64,000 nucleotides of DNA from the NCBI GenBank assembly GCA_037102815.1, contig BTPP01000005.1, positions 1,488,001 through 1,552,000 of the forward strand. The letters are read 5' to 3'. Position 1 is the first letter of the stretch. Each line of letters begins with the position of its first letter. Both the position numbers and the translations under genes were made by a program. Under the pieces are notes generated by a model that saw nothing but the letters and a program-made list of their open reading frames with translations, was not told the origin of the DNA and made no database searches. Below are positions 22,471-35,632 of this stretch, in pieces. The DNA comes from Neurospora intermedia (taxonomy: Eukaryota > Ascomycota > Sordariomycetes > Sordariales > Sordariaceae).

Positions 22471-23420
22471 ATGCAACTCGTCGCCATCACCCTCGCCTTC
22501 CTGGGCTCGGCCTCGACCGCCCTGGCAGCGCTCGCTCAACACCTCCCGCAGACCTCAATAACCATTTCCCTCCCATCCGCCCCTCCTGGCGATGTCAGTG
22601 GCAAGCTCTTCGTTTTCCCTCCCTCAACGCATGGCACGCTCTCGACCTTTGGACAGACCAAGTCAGCCCCCCTCAGCGTCGCCAACACGCTTGTTTTCAG
22701 GAACGTCACGCAGGGCTCGTACTTGCTGGACATCCACTGCCCGACGCACGCGTTTGCTCCGCTGCGGGTGGACGTGGCGCCCACCCTGGACGGCGCGCTT
22801 GAGGAAGGGGACGGACACGGTAACGTCAAGCTGGAGGTGAAGGCGTGGGAGACGTATCGGGGTAACAATTGGGATAACAAGGGGGAGGAGGCGCCGAGGC
22901 AGACGCTGAAAAACGGGAGGGAGGAAGGTGTGGTGCTTGGGGCCAAGGTGTTGGGAGAAAAGGGGTATTTCATGGAGAGGAGTAAATGTGAGTGCTGCAA
23001 CGGGGGAGCCGTACTTCACGATGGTGATTGACATACTAACCGCATTCAACTCTATAGTCTCCATTCTTTCGATCCTCCGCAACCCCATGATTCTTCTCGG
23101 TTTGGTCAGCATGGTCATCTTCCTTGGCATGCCGAAGCTGGTTGAGAACAGTACGTGTGCTTCTTCTTTCCCGCCTCTCCAAGTAATCGCTGCTAACAGT
23201 ACCCTCAGTGGACCCCGAAATGCGCGCTGAATGGGAGGAGAATCAGAAGAAGAACCCCATGAACGCTCTCATGGGCGGCGGTGGCGCTCCGGCGGCACCG
23301 AACTTTGATATGGCTGCTTTCCTTGCCGGTACCAGCGCCAAGAAGGAGGAGTCGTCTGGTGATGCAGCGGCGAGCACCGGTGGCGGCGCCCAGCAAGGGG
23401 GCAAGAAGAGGAGGGGTTGA
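22471..23420 (+). CDS. emc7: ER membrane protein complex subunit 7 (EMC7)
   Basis: Subunit of the EMC, which inserts membrane proteins into the ER. Three exons (22471-22987, 23058-23150, 23209-23420) give 273 residues. A signal peptide is clear (MQLVAITLAFLGSASTALA), followed by a luminal beta-sandwich domain of the EMC7 type (SGKLFVFPP, FRNVTQGSYLLDIHC with FAPLRVDV). After this come a membrane segment encoded by exon 2 (NPMILLGLVSMVIFLGMPKL) and a cytosolic tail with MDPEMRAEWEE and a Gly/Ala-rich end that finishes with a basic KKRRG. Both introns split codons and restore the conserved FSILSIL and VENMDPE junctions. Confidence 0.88.
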
Positions 23421-24498
23421 AACTACAATACTCGCGGGAATCAGATTTGCATTGTTTGTATACCAAACTGCTATTATGGCTTAGAAATACTGTATAAATT
23501 TTAGATCTCAAAATACATAAATATTATATCTATTATTATGGATGATCTTGCTCACCAAGCAAAAGGAATAATAAAAAGAAAGACTACAAATGCTACCTAC
23601 CTTTGGTATAATTTTACCCTAGATTGTTCCACGTTCGTCTCTACTAGCGGGGTAGTTTTTTTTTTAGCCCTTTACCTGACTTTGATATCGAAGGCCATCT
23701 TCCCAATCCTTCCAATCGAGCTTTCCGAACCGCCGTAGATTGTCCTAGACAGGGCCCGTCCACCCGCGCGGAAGGGGGTGCACGGATTGAACCGCGCTGC
23801 ATGTCGTCTCCAGGCCGTCGATACTATCGCATGTGAACCCGTGACTCCGCGTCTCCAAGCTCCATAACGGGACATCAAGGTTCGCACACACAGTCGTCTG
23901 CCTTGTCATCTTGAATGTCAGCACGCCTTCGAGAACTTCAGTCTTCTTGGTGTCTTTTTCATTCTCCAAGAAATAAACTGGACACTTAATCGCGATTGCG
24001 GTTGTGATTGCTTAACTTAGCAGTCTGTTGGACATATCACTACTGCATCAGACGAGAATCATTTTCTTTTTTTTAACCTTCTGTCCCGCAGGTCAAGATT
24101 GCGAATTGTTAAATAAGACAGCACCCGATGTATAAGATTTGTTGATAGCAAGCTGTACCTTGCGAAGCAAGATGTGATATTTGAGCTCAGTGTCAAGATA
24201 GAGAGTATTAGTACAAGCAATTAGGTTGTTACTTTACAGATATATAATTAGTTAAAAACTATACTAGGCATAATAAATATTAGCTAGAGTTAGATTTTAT
24301 TAGTTTAGTACTCATAATTAATTCATATTAATCAAAATGTGATATCTACTTAAATTATATGTAGTAATACACTTACGTAATGTTACACAAGGTTGCATAT
24401 CTCGCTAGTTAATTACTCTAGCACAGACCTTACCTAATTAACATACAACTTGATACTTCTCTCCAAAGCATATACTCTGACTAGCAAAACATTTGAAA
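23421..24498. other. Intergenic region, increasingly A:T-rich toward the WD40 gene
   Basis: No gene is supported. The part from about 24100 to 24490 is strikingly A:T-rich, with many TA-containing words (TTAATTA, TAGTTA, ATAATAAATA), unlike the neighbouring exons. This is the look of DNA mutated by repeat-induced point mutation, although I cannot identify a parent element. Confidence 0.55.
24110..24490. repeat. A:T-rich, RIP-like stretch
   Basis: Low G+C by eye with abundant TpA and few CpA/TpG-rich codon-like patterns. It is a possible relic of a RIP-mutated repeat. No ORF, terminal repeat or parent copy is visible in the window. Confidence 0.45.
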
Positions 24499-27400
24499 AT
24501 GAACTCCAGGTACGTAAATTTCGAGAACTCTCCTAACGCGCTTCTCTTCTTCTTTTTCTTCTTCTTATTTATTTTTCTTATCGACTATATGATTCTTGCG
24601 GACGAATCTTCCTGCTCGACCAAGTTTAAATCACATTGTTTCTTCTTCAGCGGCAGTTGACGCGCGTTGCGCGTTACGTGCCCGCCTACCCTTTGATCGC
24701 CTCATCTCCTTGTTCTTCCTATCGATCCCTCGTGACACGGACGATCACCATCACCTCACCCTCTTCTACTAGCGTGCCAAATCCGATCACCTCTCGTGGA
24801 TGGGCATTAACAGAGACACCTACTACCCCTAGGTCTGGCGATCCTGCGCGTGGCCCGCTCACAAACGGCTCCTCGATTGCGCCAGGCAACACCCAAAGCC
24901 ATGGCTCTCTTGTTGAAGCACAGCAGAGGCACCAGCCGGACAATCTTGAACATCCGCCTTTCAAACGACAGCGAACCGAGACCGTTCCAGTCACAGCCCC
25001 CACTATCAACAACCAGATCCAGCAGAATGGCAACTCTCAGACTGTTCCTCATTGGGGAAGGCAGGACGTCTTTGTCCAATGTCTCGCAAACCAAGTGTTT
25101 CCGCACGTCGACCGGGAGCTAGCAAATTTGCCCAGAGACAAATACGACGTACAAAAGATAGGAACAAAGGTTAGCATGCTACGGCTTTCGTTAGTTGTTC
25201 CCATTTGCTCCCCTTTCGACCCTTATATTCTCTCGGTTACCTTCCCATGCCTTACCCATAGTTCTCCTCCTCCAGGTCGTCGAGATCGTGACTGGCGCCG
25301 ACTTTACAGCCGCTTATAAGCTTGGGAATGGGCGTGTAAGCGATGCGTTCGAACGACTCCTGGCTGCCCGTATCCCGGTGGAGACTCGCGCATTGCTCAT
25401 GCTTCCCGTGCGTATTAACAACGTTTATTGATGTGTTCAGTTGCTTTCTCTTGGGAGGTACCGTATACGTAGCTAACGGTTACCAGGAATATCGGTTCAA
25501 ATCGTACACGCCAGTGCCCGTCCCTAAGGTCCCACCTGTCCTGGCACCTCCCCAGGCGCCTTCCGGCTATGCCTCAGCCCCGCTGCCGCCTCCGCCTCCG
25601 CGTCCGGGCTCGGCTATAGCCCCTACATTCCCCGCGGCTGATGAGCGTCGCTACTCTAACTCTCCAATACCTCTTCCAGCAGTACCTGGGCGTCAGGAAG
25701 CACACAGAGGTGTAAACCCCCCCTCAGGGCTGCGATACCCTCATGCTCCGGTTTCCAGTCATGCGACGACAGGAATTCACCGACCGACCATACTGCCGCC
25801 TCCGCCCTCGACACAGGTTATTACCATTAAGGACGATGACGAGGAAAAACAAGGCAAGGGAACACCATCAGCGGCCATAACAGTGCCTCAACCAAATTCA
25901 ACCGTTAGACCGCCGATGGTTCTGGACCCACCGTCGGCATCTGTCGCCCAGCCCTCTGTTAGCAACCTACCTGTCGATCTACCCGAAAACTTCGTGTCGG
26001 AACCGAGGAGGCGAGGCCGAGTCTCTCGATGGCGTAAACGCGTCGAAGAAGAGCAGAGGCCGCAAAATCGTGGCATGGTTACAACATCGGCACAGAATTA
26101 TCGAAGTCGAGCGCATGCTTTGGTCTGGCGGGGACACGAGGACAGTGTTGATTCTCGAGGCTTATCATCGCGGCTGTTCAGTGAGGCTAAACGACCATAT
26201 CTGTCAGCGGAGCAGAGGGCCAGTATTTCAGCTGGTGTGCAGGGCTTTGTACGGTTTGACGATTCCGTGCTCCCTCGACCTACAATCTTCCATGTCGACT
26301 TTACCGCCGATGAAATCAAGGCTCTGCGGAACCTTTGTCGAAGAGTCCTTGGCCTGTCATCTGGGAGTCGGAAGCAGGATCTTGCTAAAGATCTCCGAAA
26401 GCAGCTCAAGAAGCATCGTGGAGACATTGTCAAGGTCTTAGATGCCATCCGGTCGGAAAGTGAACTTTCGCGTCGAAACAGGACAGACGTTGAACGATTC
26501 CTCCATGACCTAGTTAATCACAAGGTAGCAGGGGATCCCTCGATTCTTGCCTTGAAGAGGGACAAGTACGACTTGCACGGTGAGCTTGCTCGTTCGAGCC
26601 AGATTAATTCACTCCTCTTTGCTAGGGAAACCTCTGGTAACCGCGGAATGGCTTTGCGGGCTCCCTTGAACTTCCCGAATGAGTTCGTCAAGTGTCGCGA
26701 GGATGAGTTGGAGCTGCGAAGAGAATGGACGGATTGTGCCGGAGATATTGCCACCATTGCCTGGGTCTCGAACGACGGCTTCATTTGTGGGACAACAGAG
26801 CATTCGGATGCTCATAATCAGCAGTACAACAAGCCTGGTAACCTCGTTCTCGGATCGTGCAGCCAAGGCACTTTGCGGGCATATTCTGATCATCGAATTG
26901 TCCGTCCGGTTGTCGAAAAGGGCGAGAACTCGACCGATGCTATGAGACAGAGTCAAGATCCGTGGCTGTACTCATCTGTTGTTTCCTCAGACTATGACGA
27001 TGTCCACGGTCGGGCATTTACTTCCGGGTTTGACCGGAAAGTCAAAGTCTGGAAGGTAGACCCGTCCGGCTCCTCCATGGTTTTGTTGGGCGAGTGGTCT
27101 CACGGGGGTAATGTCAACTTTGTGGCTGCCTCAAAGTATGAGTCGACAACGGCCATGGTTGCAACAGCAGCAGATGTTCCTACGGACGCTGTGCGCATAT
27201 ACAACATCCACAGCAACGACTCGGTTTCGACCAGCCCGTATCGGTCGTTTTCTTGCTCCCGGGTGGAAGACGCAGAGGGTAACACTGTTTCAACCGAGAC
27301 ATGGGCCTACTTTCCTGCCACTATGCAATGGGGTCGCTCGCCAACCGTTCGGCATCTGCTTTTGGTGGGCTACTCACCGCGCAGCAGGACAGGGGATGAC

Positions 27401-28696
27401 CTTGATATTCCTCCCGACCGTAGGGAAACGGGGGAGCTCTGCCTTTGGGATGGTCTTACGGGGGAAAGGTGGCGGATAACATCCGCTACAACCCAGAATG
27501 TTTTTGAGGTTCTATGGCATCCCAGTCAAGCTTGCTTCATAGCGGCCACTTCACCACTGGGTCTGGACCTGGACTATAACACCCGTACCCAAATCCGGGT
27601 CTTTACCCCATCTCCCGTTTCTGAACATGGCGAAAAGTCATTCAGCCCTATTCAAACACTAGATTGCTGGGCGCTCGATATTAATGAGCTTACTGTCATG
27701 CCCATCAGCTTCGGTTCTTGCTACATTACGGCAGGATGCACAGACGGAAATACATACGTTTGGGACACCGCTCAAGGTGACAAGCCGATCCATACTCTAC
27801 GCCATGGAGAGCCTATTGAGGAGTTTAGAGGTGATCGTGAGCACGAGGATGTAGGCGTCAAATTTACCGCGTGGGGAAGAACTCTTGACCGATTTTATAC
27901 CGGTTCATCCGATGGCGTGGTAAAGGTCTGGAATGTGCGATCCCGCGACCCACTGGTCCGCGACCTCTTGGAGGTTCCTGCACCCGTTTCCTGCGGCATG
28001 TTCTCGCCCGACAAGTCCAGGCTGGTCATTGGCGATGCTAGTGGACGAGTCTTCGTCTTGTCACTCAACGAACAGGATGAGGGAGACCACAACGACCGCA
28101 CCTTATTTATGCATATGAAAATCCCGGGGCAAAAATCGCCAAAGAGGATTCGGCGTCCGCAATCTATCATTCCACACCCGGAACCAGAGGCACCCACCCA
28201 TGATGCTCAAGGCCGGCTGTTGAATTCGGAATCCGGTATCTCAAGAGGACGATCTTATTTGGCCAAGCTGCAGCTTCAACAGCTGCCAGACCGTACTCTC
28301 GGCGTCGTCCAAGGCCCGAATTATGTCGAGACCGGCTTATATCGGCGCGAAGCGCATTTAGACGAGGATCCTCGCTTGCCGCTCAAAGCTAGCTTCAATG
28401 GATTACAGCAAGAAACCAGACGGCAGTTTAGTGAAGGAGTGAGACGGTATCTTTCACCGTTGAGACCTATTACGAAAGAGAGTTTCCTAGAAGCGAAGGA
28501 AGCCCATTCTACAAACCTGCCACTGGACTTTAGCGTTGATCTCTTGGAAGAGGAGACTAAGCAGGCTCTCGAAGCTGACGGCGTAGACTGGCAGCTGAAC
28601 GAAGGAACATTGGATCTTGTTTATGAGGACGACGAGAACGACAATGACGACCTTGTATCTAGCGGTGCTGATGGAAGCGACGTTGACGAATTCTGA
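24499..28696 (+). CDS. dim-9: WD40-repeat protein, probable DIM-9 / DCAF26 (CUL4-DDB1 adaptor of the DIM-5 complex)
   Basis: About 1,291 residues in four exons: 24499-24513, 24651-25169, 25276-25407, 25487-28696. The 15-nt first exon is inferred because the exon-2 frame has no ATG; the other junctions are firm (GTK-VVEIV, LMLP-EYRFK). The N-terminal third is Pro/Ser-rich with basic clusters (PPFKRQRTE, RRRGRVSRWRKR) suggesting nuclear import, and holds a conserved block VFVQCLANQVFPHVDREL. The rest has beta-propeller repeats, e.g. GFDRKVKVWKVD and GSSDGVVKVWNVRSR; the latter fits the WDxR-type DDB1-binding box except Asn for Asp. The C-terminus is acidic. The dim-9 identity comes from this architecture plus my recollection of gene order before arg-12. 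DIM-9 is required for H3K9 and DNA methylation in Neurospora. Confidence 0.7.
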
Positions 28697-29272
28697 AAAT
28701 TTTGGAATTCTATGTAATCAGCGATCGAAAGAGTACATTATTCCAACTTGGACTATCCTAAAATTGAATTGTAAATACAATGAAAAGTTCTTACATAACA
28801 AGGTCAAACTACGTTTTATAAAGTGATAAGTTGTAATAATACCTAATAATTACAGTAAGCATACCATGAATATAAATATTCTATTTGCCTTGATAATGAT
28901 AAGAGAGCGTTTTGAAAAGATTTTAATTAAAGTTGTTTTTCGCTGTTTCTCGGTGTATATATTTAGATAGGTTTCAACTCCCGACGATGTCAATGACTTG
29001 TGTCATGCTTGCGACTACGGCGGTCCATAGTGTCCTTTGCGCTCTGAAACAAACATGCGGGCGTCCCTCAAATGCGATCGGGACGTCCCACATTTGTGCC
29101 GGTCATATTTAGGCGGTGAGAATTCCAGAGCTCCGACGCTTTCGCAGCACAGAGAGGGCAACCATGTCCCCGGTCCCACCTACACACATGGGCAGTACCT
29201 GGACATCCCACCTTCCGGAGTAAACAGAAGACTGTGAACTCGAGCAGTCACAGTCTCGTCAACCCTTTCACC
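28697..29272. other. A:T-rich 3' flank of the WD40 gene and cox11 promoter
   Basis: From 28697 to about 28970 the sequence is A:T-rich with no ORF of note. The remainder, up to 29272, is ordinary and presumably the cox11 promoter and leader. Confidence 0.5.
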
Positions 29273-30428
29273 ATGAGCTCGATGCCACGCTTCGTCGGCC
29301 GAAGAGCCGTCGCTGTCCAGTCCTTCTCCCAATCGGCTTCATGGGCCTGCTTTTCGTGTCGCCAAGAATTCCAAAACCAATGGCGCCGCCAATTCTCGTT
29401 CGATACTAAGGCGCCATCGGCGGCGTCTTCTGACCCCCGGAGGAAGACGACGACAGCAGCACAGCAACAAGCATCAGGTGCAAAGAAGCAACAGAGCGGC
29501 AGGGCATGGAGGTGGTTCTCGACCGAGGGCGCAAGCAGACGCCAGCAACAGCAACAGACAAGAAGCCAAAGTACCCGAACAGGCGTGTCGCCGGAGATGG
29601 AGAGAGTGAGAGCCGAGTACAAGAAGAGGAATCAATCGACCATGTACTATGTCATTAGTGTTATTCTTGGTACCGTGGCGCTTTCGTATGGCTCCGTGCC
29701 TATGTATAAGATGGTATGGGTTCCTTGGTTGGATCCTCCTGTGCCCTAGCTGCCTGCTTACCATGTCGCTTCACTCAACTGCCTGTCCATCTCTAACATT
29801 GCTGGTAACAAAATACAGATCTGCCAAACCACCGGCTGGGGCGGCCAACCCGTCCGCGCCCACGGTGCCGGCGGTTCCGATTCCGACGTCGACCTCGCCG
29901 CCAAGCTCGAGCCGGTCCGGGACGCCAAGCGCATGCGCGTGACCTTCAGCGCCTCGGTGTCGGATGTGCTCCCCTGGAAGTTCGTGCCGCAGCAGCGCGA
30001 GGTGCGGATTCTCCCGGGTGAGACCGCGCTGGCTTTTTACACGGCTACCAACATGAGCGACAAGGACATTATCGGCGTGGCGACGTACAGCGTCACGCCC
30101 GGGCAGGTGGCCCCCTACTTTAGCAAGATCCAGTGCTTCTGCTTTGAGGAGCAGAGGCTGAACGCCGGCGAGACGGTGGATATGCCCGTATTCTTTTATC
30201 TGGATCCGGATTACCTGAATGATTTGAATATGAAGGGGATCGAGACAGTGACGCTGTCGTATACGTTTTTCAGTAAGTTCTTTTTCCCTGTGTTCCCGCG
30301 AGTTTGGATCGTGGAGTTTTGGACGGTAGAAACAATGAAGGGAACGAAAGCTGACGATGGATCATTTTTTAACAGAGGCAAAGTACGATGATAACGGCGT
30401 GCTCAAGGGCGTACCGGGCGCTCCTTAG
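29273..30428 (+). CDS. cox11: Cytochrome c oxidase assembly protein COX11
   Basis: Inner-membrane copper chaperone that supplies CuB to the Cox1 subunit. Three exons (29273-29713, 29819-30272, 30376-30428) give 315 residues. The N-terminus is Arg/Ser/Gln-rich with no acidic residues at first, as for a matrix presequence. One membrane segment lies near 124-140 (YVISVILGTVALSYGSVP), followed by the conserved CQTTGWGG. The intermembrane-space domain ends with the copper motif CFCFEEQ (Cys253, Cys255) and FYLDPDY. The long Gln/Ser low-complexity linker before the membrane segment is typical of filamentous fungi. The splice to exon 3 restores TFFKAKYDDNG. Confidence 0.94.
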
Positions 30429-31202
30429 AGGAGATGAGTAATCCTGTAATATTGCATTTTATGCTCAAATGTAAGATAGATGTAGCATTCGCGTACAAGG
30501 CATTGTTTGGTGAAGGTGTAAGTGGTGTTGCCGTTATTCTGGACCTAAAGTAAACAAATACCCCTGAATGGACTTTTGGGTCCACTGCTTGCCGCTCTGC
30601 GCTTGGACCTGCCAGCATACATGGCTGGAAACATAAACAACCAATGCTGACGCATTCAGAAGAAGCTGCTTCCCTTCTGAATAGGGATCGCTTGGTCCAG
30701 GTTATACCTATCTCGACTTCAGCTTCAAATCGAGAAGGAACACATTTTCTTGTGACTTTCGCGTCGCTGCTCGACTTCCTACTAGGTAGTAGTGTATGGC
30801 GTTTCGATCCGTCCGACCCTCCCTCTAGAGGTATCTTCCTTAGCACACGTCATAGGGAACCGTGGGCAACCACAGCAAAGGGACTCGCAGTGGAGGCGCT
30901 CGGCAACCCCCCCTCCCAAGACCCCGGACCCCCCCGTCTAGCAACTAGAGGAGGTACCTAAGGTAGCTCATCAACACGCATCACATCCACGACATCGATC
31001 GCATCCGACTCCATCGACACCACCAATTGCATCGCAAACACGCCATTTGTCTTCAACGTCTTTAGATCCCCCTTCGCCCCCCCCGCTTCCGTATATATAC
31101 TCCCTGATACGGGTCAACCCAAGGCCGCGCACATCGACTGCCCGTCGCAATGTTAGCTAGCAGTACCTCTAGCAGCATCCCGCGCCGGTAAGGTAGTTTA
31201 GT
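30429..31202. other. Intergenic region between cox11 and rav1
   Basis: Tandem genes with about 770 bp between them. Small ORFs without domains; C-rich runs near 30900-30950 and 31070-31090. It should hold the rav1 promoter. Confidence 0.45.
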
Positions 31203-34200
31203 ATGAAAGCTGTCCTGCCCGGAAAGCCAGAATCCCGGCTTCAAGCTCTGGCGACGGGCTACTGGGATTCTCGTCGCATAACCGTGAGATATATCCATTT
31301 GGCTCTCTTGTCTACGAAGGCGGTCTTGCTAACTCATAGTCGCCTGAACCAGGCATATATCACCGGCAGCGCCATTGCCATCCTTGGAGAGCCACAGACC
31401 ATCCTACAGACTATTTACGATGACAACGAGGACCCTTTAGAGGCTATCGCCCTGGACGAGGCATCGGGCAAAATAGCTGTCTGCACATACAACACAGTGC
31501 GCATATACAAACCGTTCGGCCAGGAGGACGATGCACTTAGGGTATGTTGTGCGCCTTCGACTTACACTTCTTGTTGCCGACACCAAGATGCACTAACGCT
31601 GCTTACTCGTCGCGTCACAGTGGGCGTTGCAATGTTCCTTCAATGTCGAGCGAGATCCGTGTGCGGTTGAGGATAGGACGCCCATCTCCCTCTCCTGGGG
31701 CGCATCCGAAGAACTGGTAGTCGCACATTCTCATCTCGAGTTATACCAAGCAACGTCATCTACACCACCATGTCTGTGGCGCAAACGCTTGGCCAACCCC
31801 GTTCGGATTGCTAGCGTGTCCTATGATTCCGCATATATCGCTACCGTGGGCCAGCACGACCGCTTGGTGAAAGTCTGGCGACGACTCAGCTACGGATCCG
31901 ACGATGTGCGCTTCGATTTTCTCTACCTACCACATCCTCAAGCCGTGACCAACATCCAGTGGCGCCGGCCTCGCCACCTTGATCAGACTATTGACAATGT
32001 GCTCTACACCTTTTGCACTGATAACAAACTCCGGCTCTGGGCAGGCTCCGACGGCCATGGTCAGCAACATCTTCAGCTGTGTGCTACGGTAGACCTGGCT
32101 GTGTCGATACAGGATCAGCCATTAAAAGACCCAGCCGTACCACCCCTCCGTTGGGCTTTCATACTACATGGGAGAGACCTGTCTGCGGCGACAGAAACGG
32201 CCGTTCAGGAAGCTCGACCAGACCAGGACACGACAGCCCTTGAGCACGTCATTACAGTAGCAAATCGCAGCCCCGAGGTTGTTGTTGTGTTGGACGGTCG
32301 AGGCCACATGTCAGCTTGGGGTCTCGAGAACGTCGGATCGAGGTCACAAAAGTGCAACATCTTTAATGTCGCTCATGTCACATCGCCAGAACTCGACTTT
32401 TTGAAGGGTGTCACAACAAATGTGCCTCATGTCGAGGCCTACAGTTACTGCAATTCTGGGATCCACCTGCATGTCTTGCTACACTTCTTTGACGGCACGG
32501 TAGAGGTTTACCGAACCAACATCGCCACACTGTTTGATCCAACTTCGCAGACTAGGCGATTGAGCTTCAGGTGCCTGTGGACCGGTCACTCTGCCCCCGT
32601 AAAGAAGATTGTCCGGAACTATAGCGGCCGTGCCATTGTGTCGCGGACAGACTCAGGCCAAAGCATCGTCTGGAGACATGAGCTCAACGACAAGAGGACT
32701 GGGCTTTCCCAACAGGCAGCCATCGACCTGGATAGCCATGTTCATCGAATGTTACTCATCCGTAAAGGCCGCTTTGTCCTGTACCTTCGACAAAAAACGA
32801 TCTCCCTTTGGGATTGTCGCAAAACGAATCCTGTGTTGCTATCAGAAGTAGACTACGATGTTCCAGGCAAGCCACTTTGTCTGCTCATTCTTCCAAGGCA
32901 GCATATAGAAGATTACACAACCGCCCATGTGGCCACAATAACATCGGAGAAGCAAGGTATTGTCTGGGAAGTCAAGCTGCCTTTTTACAAACCACAAGAA
33001 AACGTCCCAGCCGTTAATGGCACTGGGTATCACCAAGAGGGTACGGTCCGGGAATTCACCAAGTTTGAACTCAAGGATGCTGGTGACTTGGCATATGTTC
33101 TTCCTGTGGATCCTGCCGGCTCTTCGCCTGTGGTGTCTGGGTTCCTGGACGTCTTCGCTGTCGACGTTGCCATCTCCTACACGCACTCTGGAAGAGTCGA
33201 ATTCTGGACAGCCAGGGTAGATCAAGAAAAAAAACATGTCGAGTGGCTTTCCACGAACTCCATGGAGACAGGCCTGTCTAATCCAATATTGGTCAGCGGC
33301 AACAGCCTGAAAAAGGCAGCCCTCGTCGACTCGACTCGATCCGAACTCACAATTTGGGGTGTTCGGGGCGGCCGCCTTGAGTACTCTCAGGATTTTGAGA
33401 ACCATAACACTATCCGTGACCTTGACTGGACTTCAACCCCCGATGGCCAATCCATTCTAGCCGTCGGATTCCCCCATCGGGTGTTGCTACTTTCACAGAT
33501 GCGGTTTGACTACCTCAACAAGGGACCCGCCTGGGCACCAATCAGAGAAATCAGCACCCGCATCCTCACACCCCATCCTATCGGCGACTCGACCTGGCTG
33601 GGCGATGGGCATCTTGTCATTGGTGCTGGTAACCAGTTCTTTGTGTACGACAGGCACTTTGATATGTCAAGTTCGCTCATCACAAGCTTGAGACTGCCGC
33701 ATCTAAAAGGTGGAAAGTGGGATCTGTTCGAGGTAGTGCAGCGGTTGAACGGCCCGTTACCAGTGTTCCACCCACAGTTCCTGAGTCAGTGTATTCTTTC
33801 TGGAAAGATCGCTTTGGTCCATCGGGTGTTGCTGGCACTTCACAAGACGCTCAAGTTCTGGGTGGAAGGCGAGACAATTGACGATTATTTGGGCCTGCCT
33901 CTTGAGGATTTTTGGTCCGGCGAGTATACGGATAATCACACTGGACACTCTTCAAGGAAACAGAAGAACGATGCTGGGGACTACTTTTCCGGTGACCGGA
34001 GTATGTCATTCGACGACGGAGACGATGAGGTTTTCAGCGAAGAGGTGGCAATGAAAATTGGCGAGAAACTGACGGAGATTGGCCTGCAGCAGCTCTCGCG
34101 TCGTGAACAAATTCAACTCGTAGATATCGTGGAATGCGTGGGACTAGTTGAGAAACAGAGGAGGTCGCTTGATGAGAACGGCGCCAGATTTATGCTTTTC

Positions 34201-35632
34201 TATCGACAACATGCGCTACGGAAGAGGAGGACAAACGAGAATCACATGTCGTGGAGGGAGATTGCTTGGGCATACCATTCGGGTAGCCAGGATATTCTGC
34301 TGGACTTTGTGTCAAAACAACATCATGGTCCAATGCTATGGGAGGATGCCAGGGAAGCCGGTATCTTTATGTGGTTGACTGACCCTGCTGCTGTGGTAAG
34401 CTTATACACTCCAAAAATTCTACCGTCTGGCGTTGTGCAATGCTAACATGCCATTTACTCACTACTAGAAAACCCAATTTGAAGTCATTGCTCGTAATGA
34501 GTACAGCAAGAGCGAGATGAAGAACCCGGTAGACTGCAGTTTGTTCTATCTGGCACTTAGGAAGAAAACGGTTCTCCAAGGCTTGTGGCGAATGGCTTCT
34601 TGGAACCGCGAGCAAGGCGCAACGCAGCGGTTCCTGGCCAACAACTTTGACGATCCCAAGTGGCGGACGGCGGCCTTGAAGAACGCGTATGCGCTCATGA
34701 GCAAGAGGCGGTTTGCGTATGCTGCTGCGTTCTTCTTGCTGGCCGACCACTTGCAGGATGCGGTCAATGTCTGCTTGAATCAGCTTAAGGACCTACAACT
34801 GGCCATCGCGATCACAAGGGTATATGAAGGAGACCATGGACCAGTCCTGCGCAAGCTGCTCGAGGAGGAAGTGCTGCCCATTGCGGCGAAAGATGGCAAC
34901 AGATGGCTCGCCAGTTGGGCGTTCTGGATGCTGCATAGGAGGGATATGGCGGTGAGGGCGTTGATAGTGGGTTTCTTTTCTTTTTCTTTTCCCCCCTCAA
35001 GAGGCTATCATAGATGTACTGTTGCTGACTATGTTCACTCGACAAACAGACACCTGTATACACGCTCCTGGAAACGCCCGGTTCTTCTGGCCTCCAGTCG
35101 AAGTCATTTCTAACAGAGGATCCAGCACTGGTGATCCTCTATGCTCAGTTAAGACAGAAAACACTACAGACGCTTCGCGGGGCTTCCAAAGTCACACCAA
35201 AGGTTGAGTGGGAATTTGTCCTGCACAATGCTCGACTGTATAGCCGCATGGGATGTGACCTACTCGGTCTTGATCTCGGTATGTCTAATATTGACGGCTC
35301 CTATCGTGATTTGTGTCCCGAAGAACAAGTGCTAACGTCAAAAAGTCCGAAATTGGGAATTCCTCAAACCAGCACCCGTCGCTTCGACCAAACTTGGTGG
35401 CGAGATCAACCCCCTTACAATGCTCAGACGCAGAAGTTCTTTGGTGGTGGCGGATATGCCAGTCCCTCCACATGTCTCGTCACCGATGGTTGAAAAAGCG
35501 ATATCGTTACAGGTGCCGGCGGAAATGAAGTCGGGACACGGAACACCGTCGACGCCTCATAAGCCCAAGCCGCCGCCGACGGTGTTTGAGGAGCCTGATG
35601 CGAACTCGCTGTTGGATAGCTTTGGATTTTAA
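31203..35632 (+). CDS. rav1: Rav1-like subunit of the RAVE complex (V-ATPase assembly regulator)
   Basis: The RAVE complex promotes reassembly of V1 with Vo of the vacuolar H+-ATPase after glucose changes. Six exons (31203-31283, 31353-31541, 31621-34395, 34469-34966, 35050-35278, 35346-35632) give 1,352 residues, the usual Rav1 size. The N-terminal beginning (LATGYWDSRRIT-AYITGSAIAILG... LQTIYDD) and the WD40 propellers up to about residue 700 match Rav1/DMX proteins. The C-terminal part holds the Rav1p_C helical region (ALRKRRTNENHMSWREIAWAYHSGSQDILLDFV, then KKTVLQGLWRMASWNREQG). All junctions keep frame; the intron-1 acceptor is the second AG (AACCAG), since only this one joins in phase. 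Confidence 0.92.
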
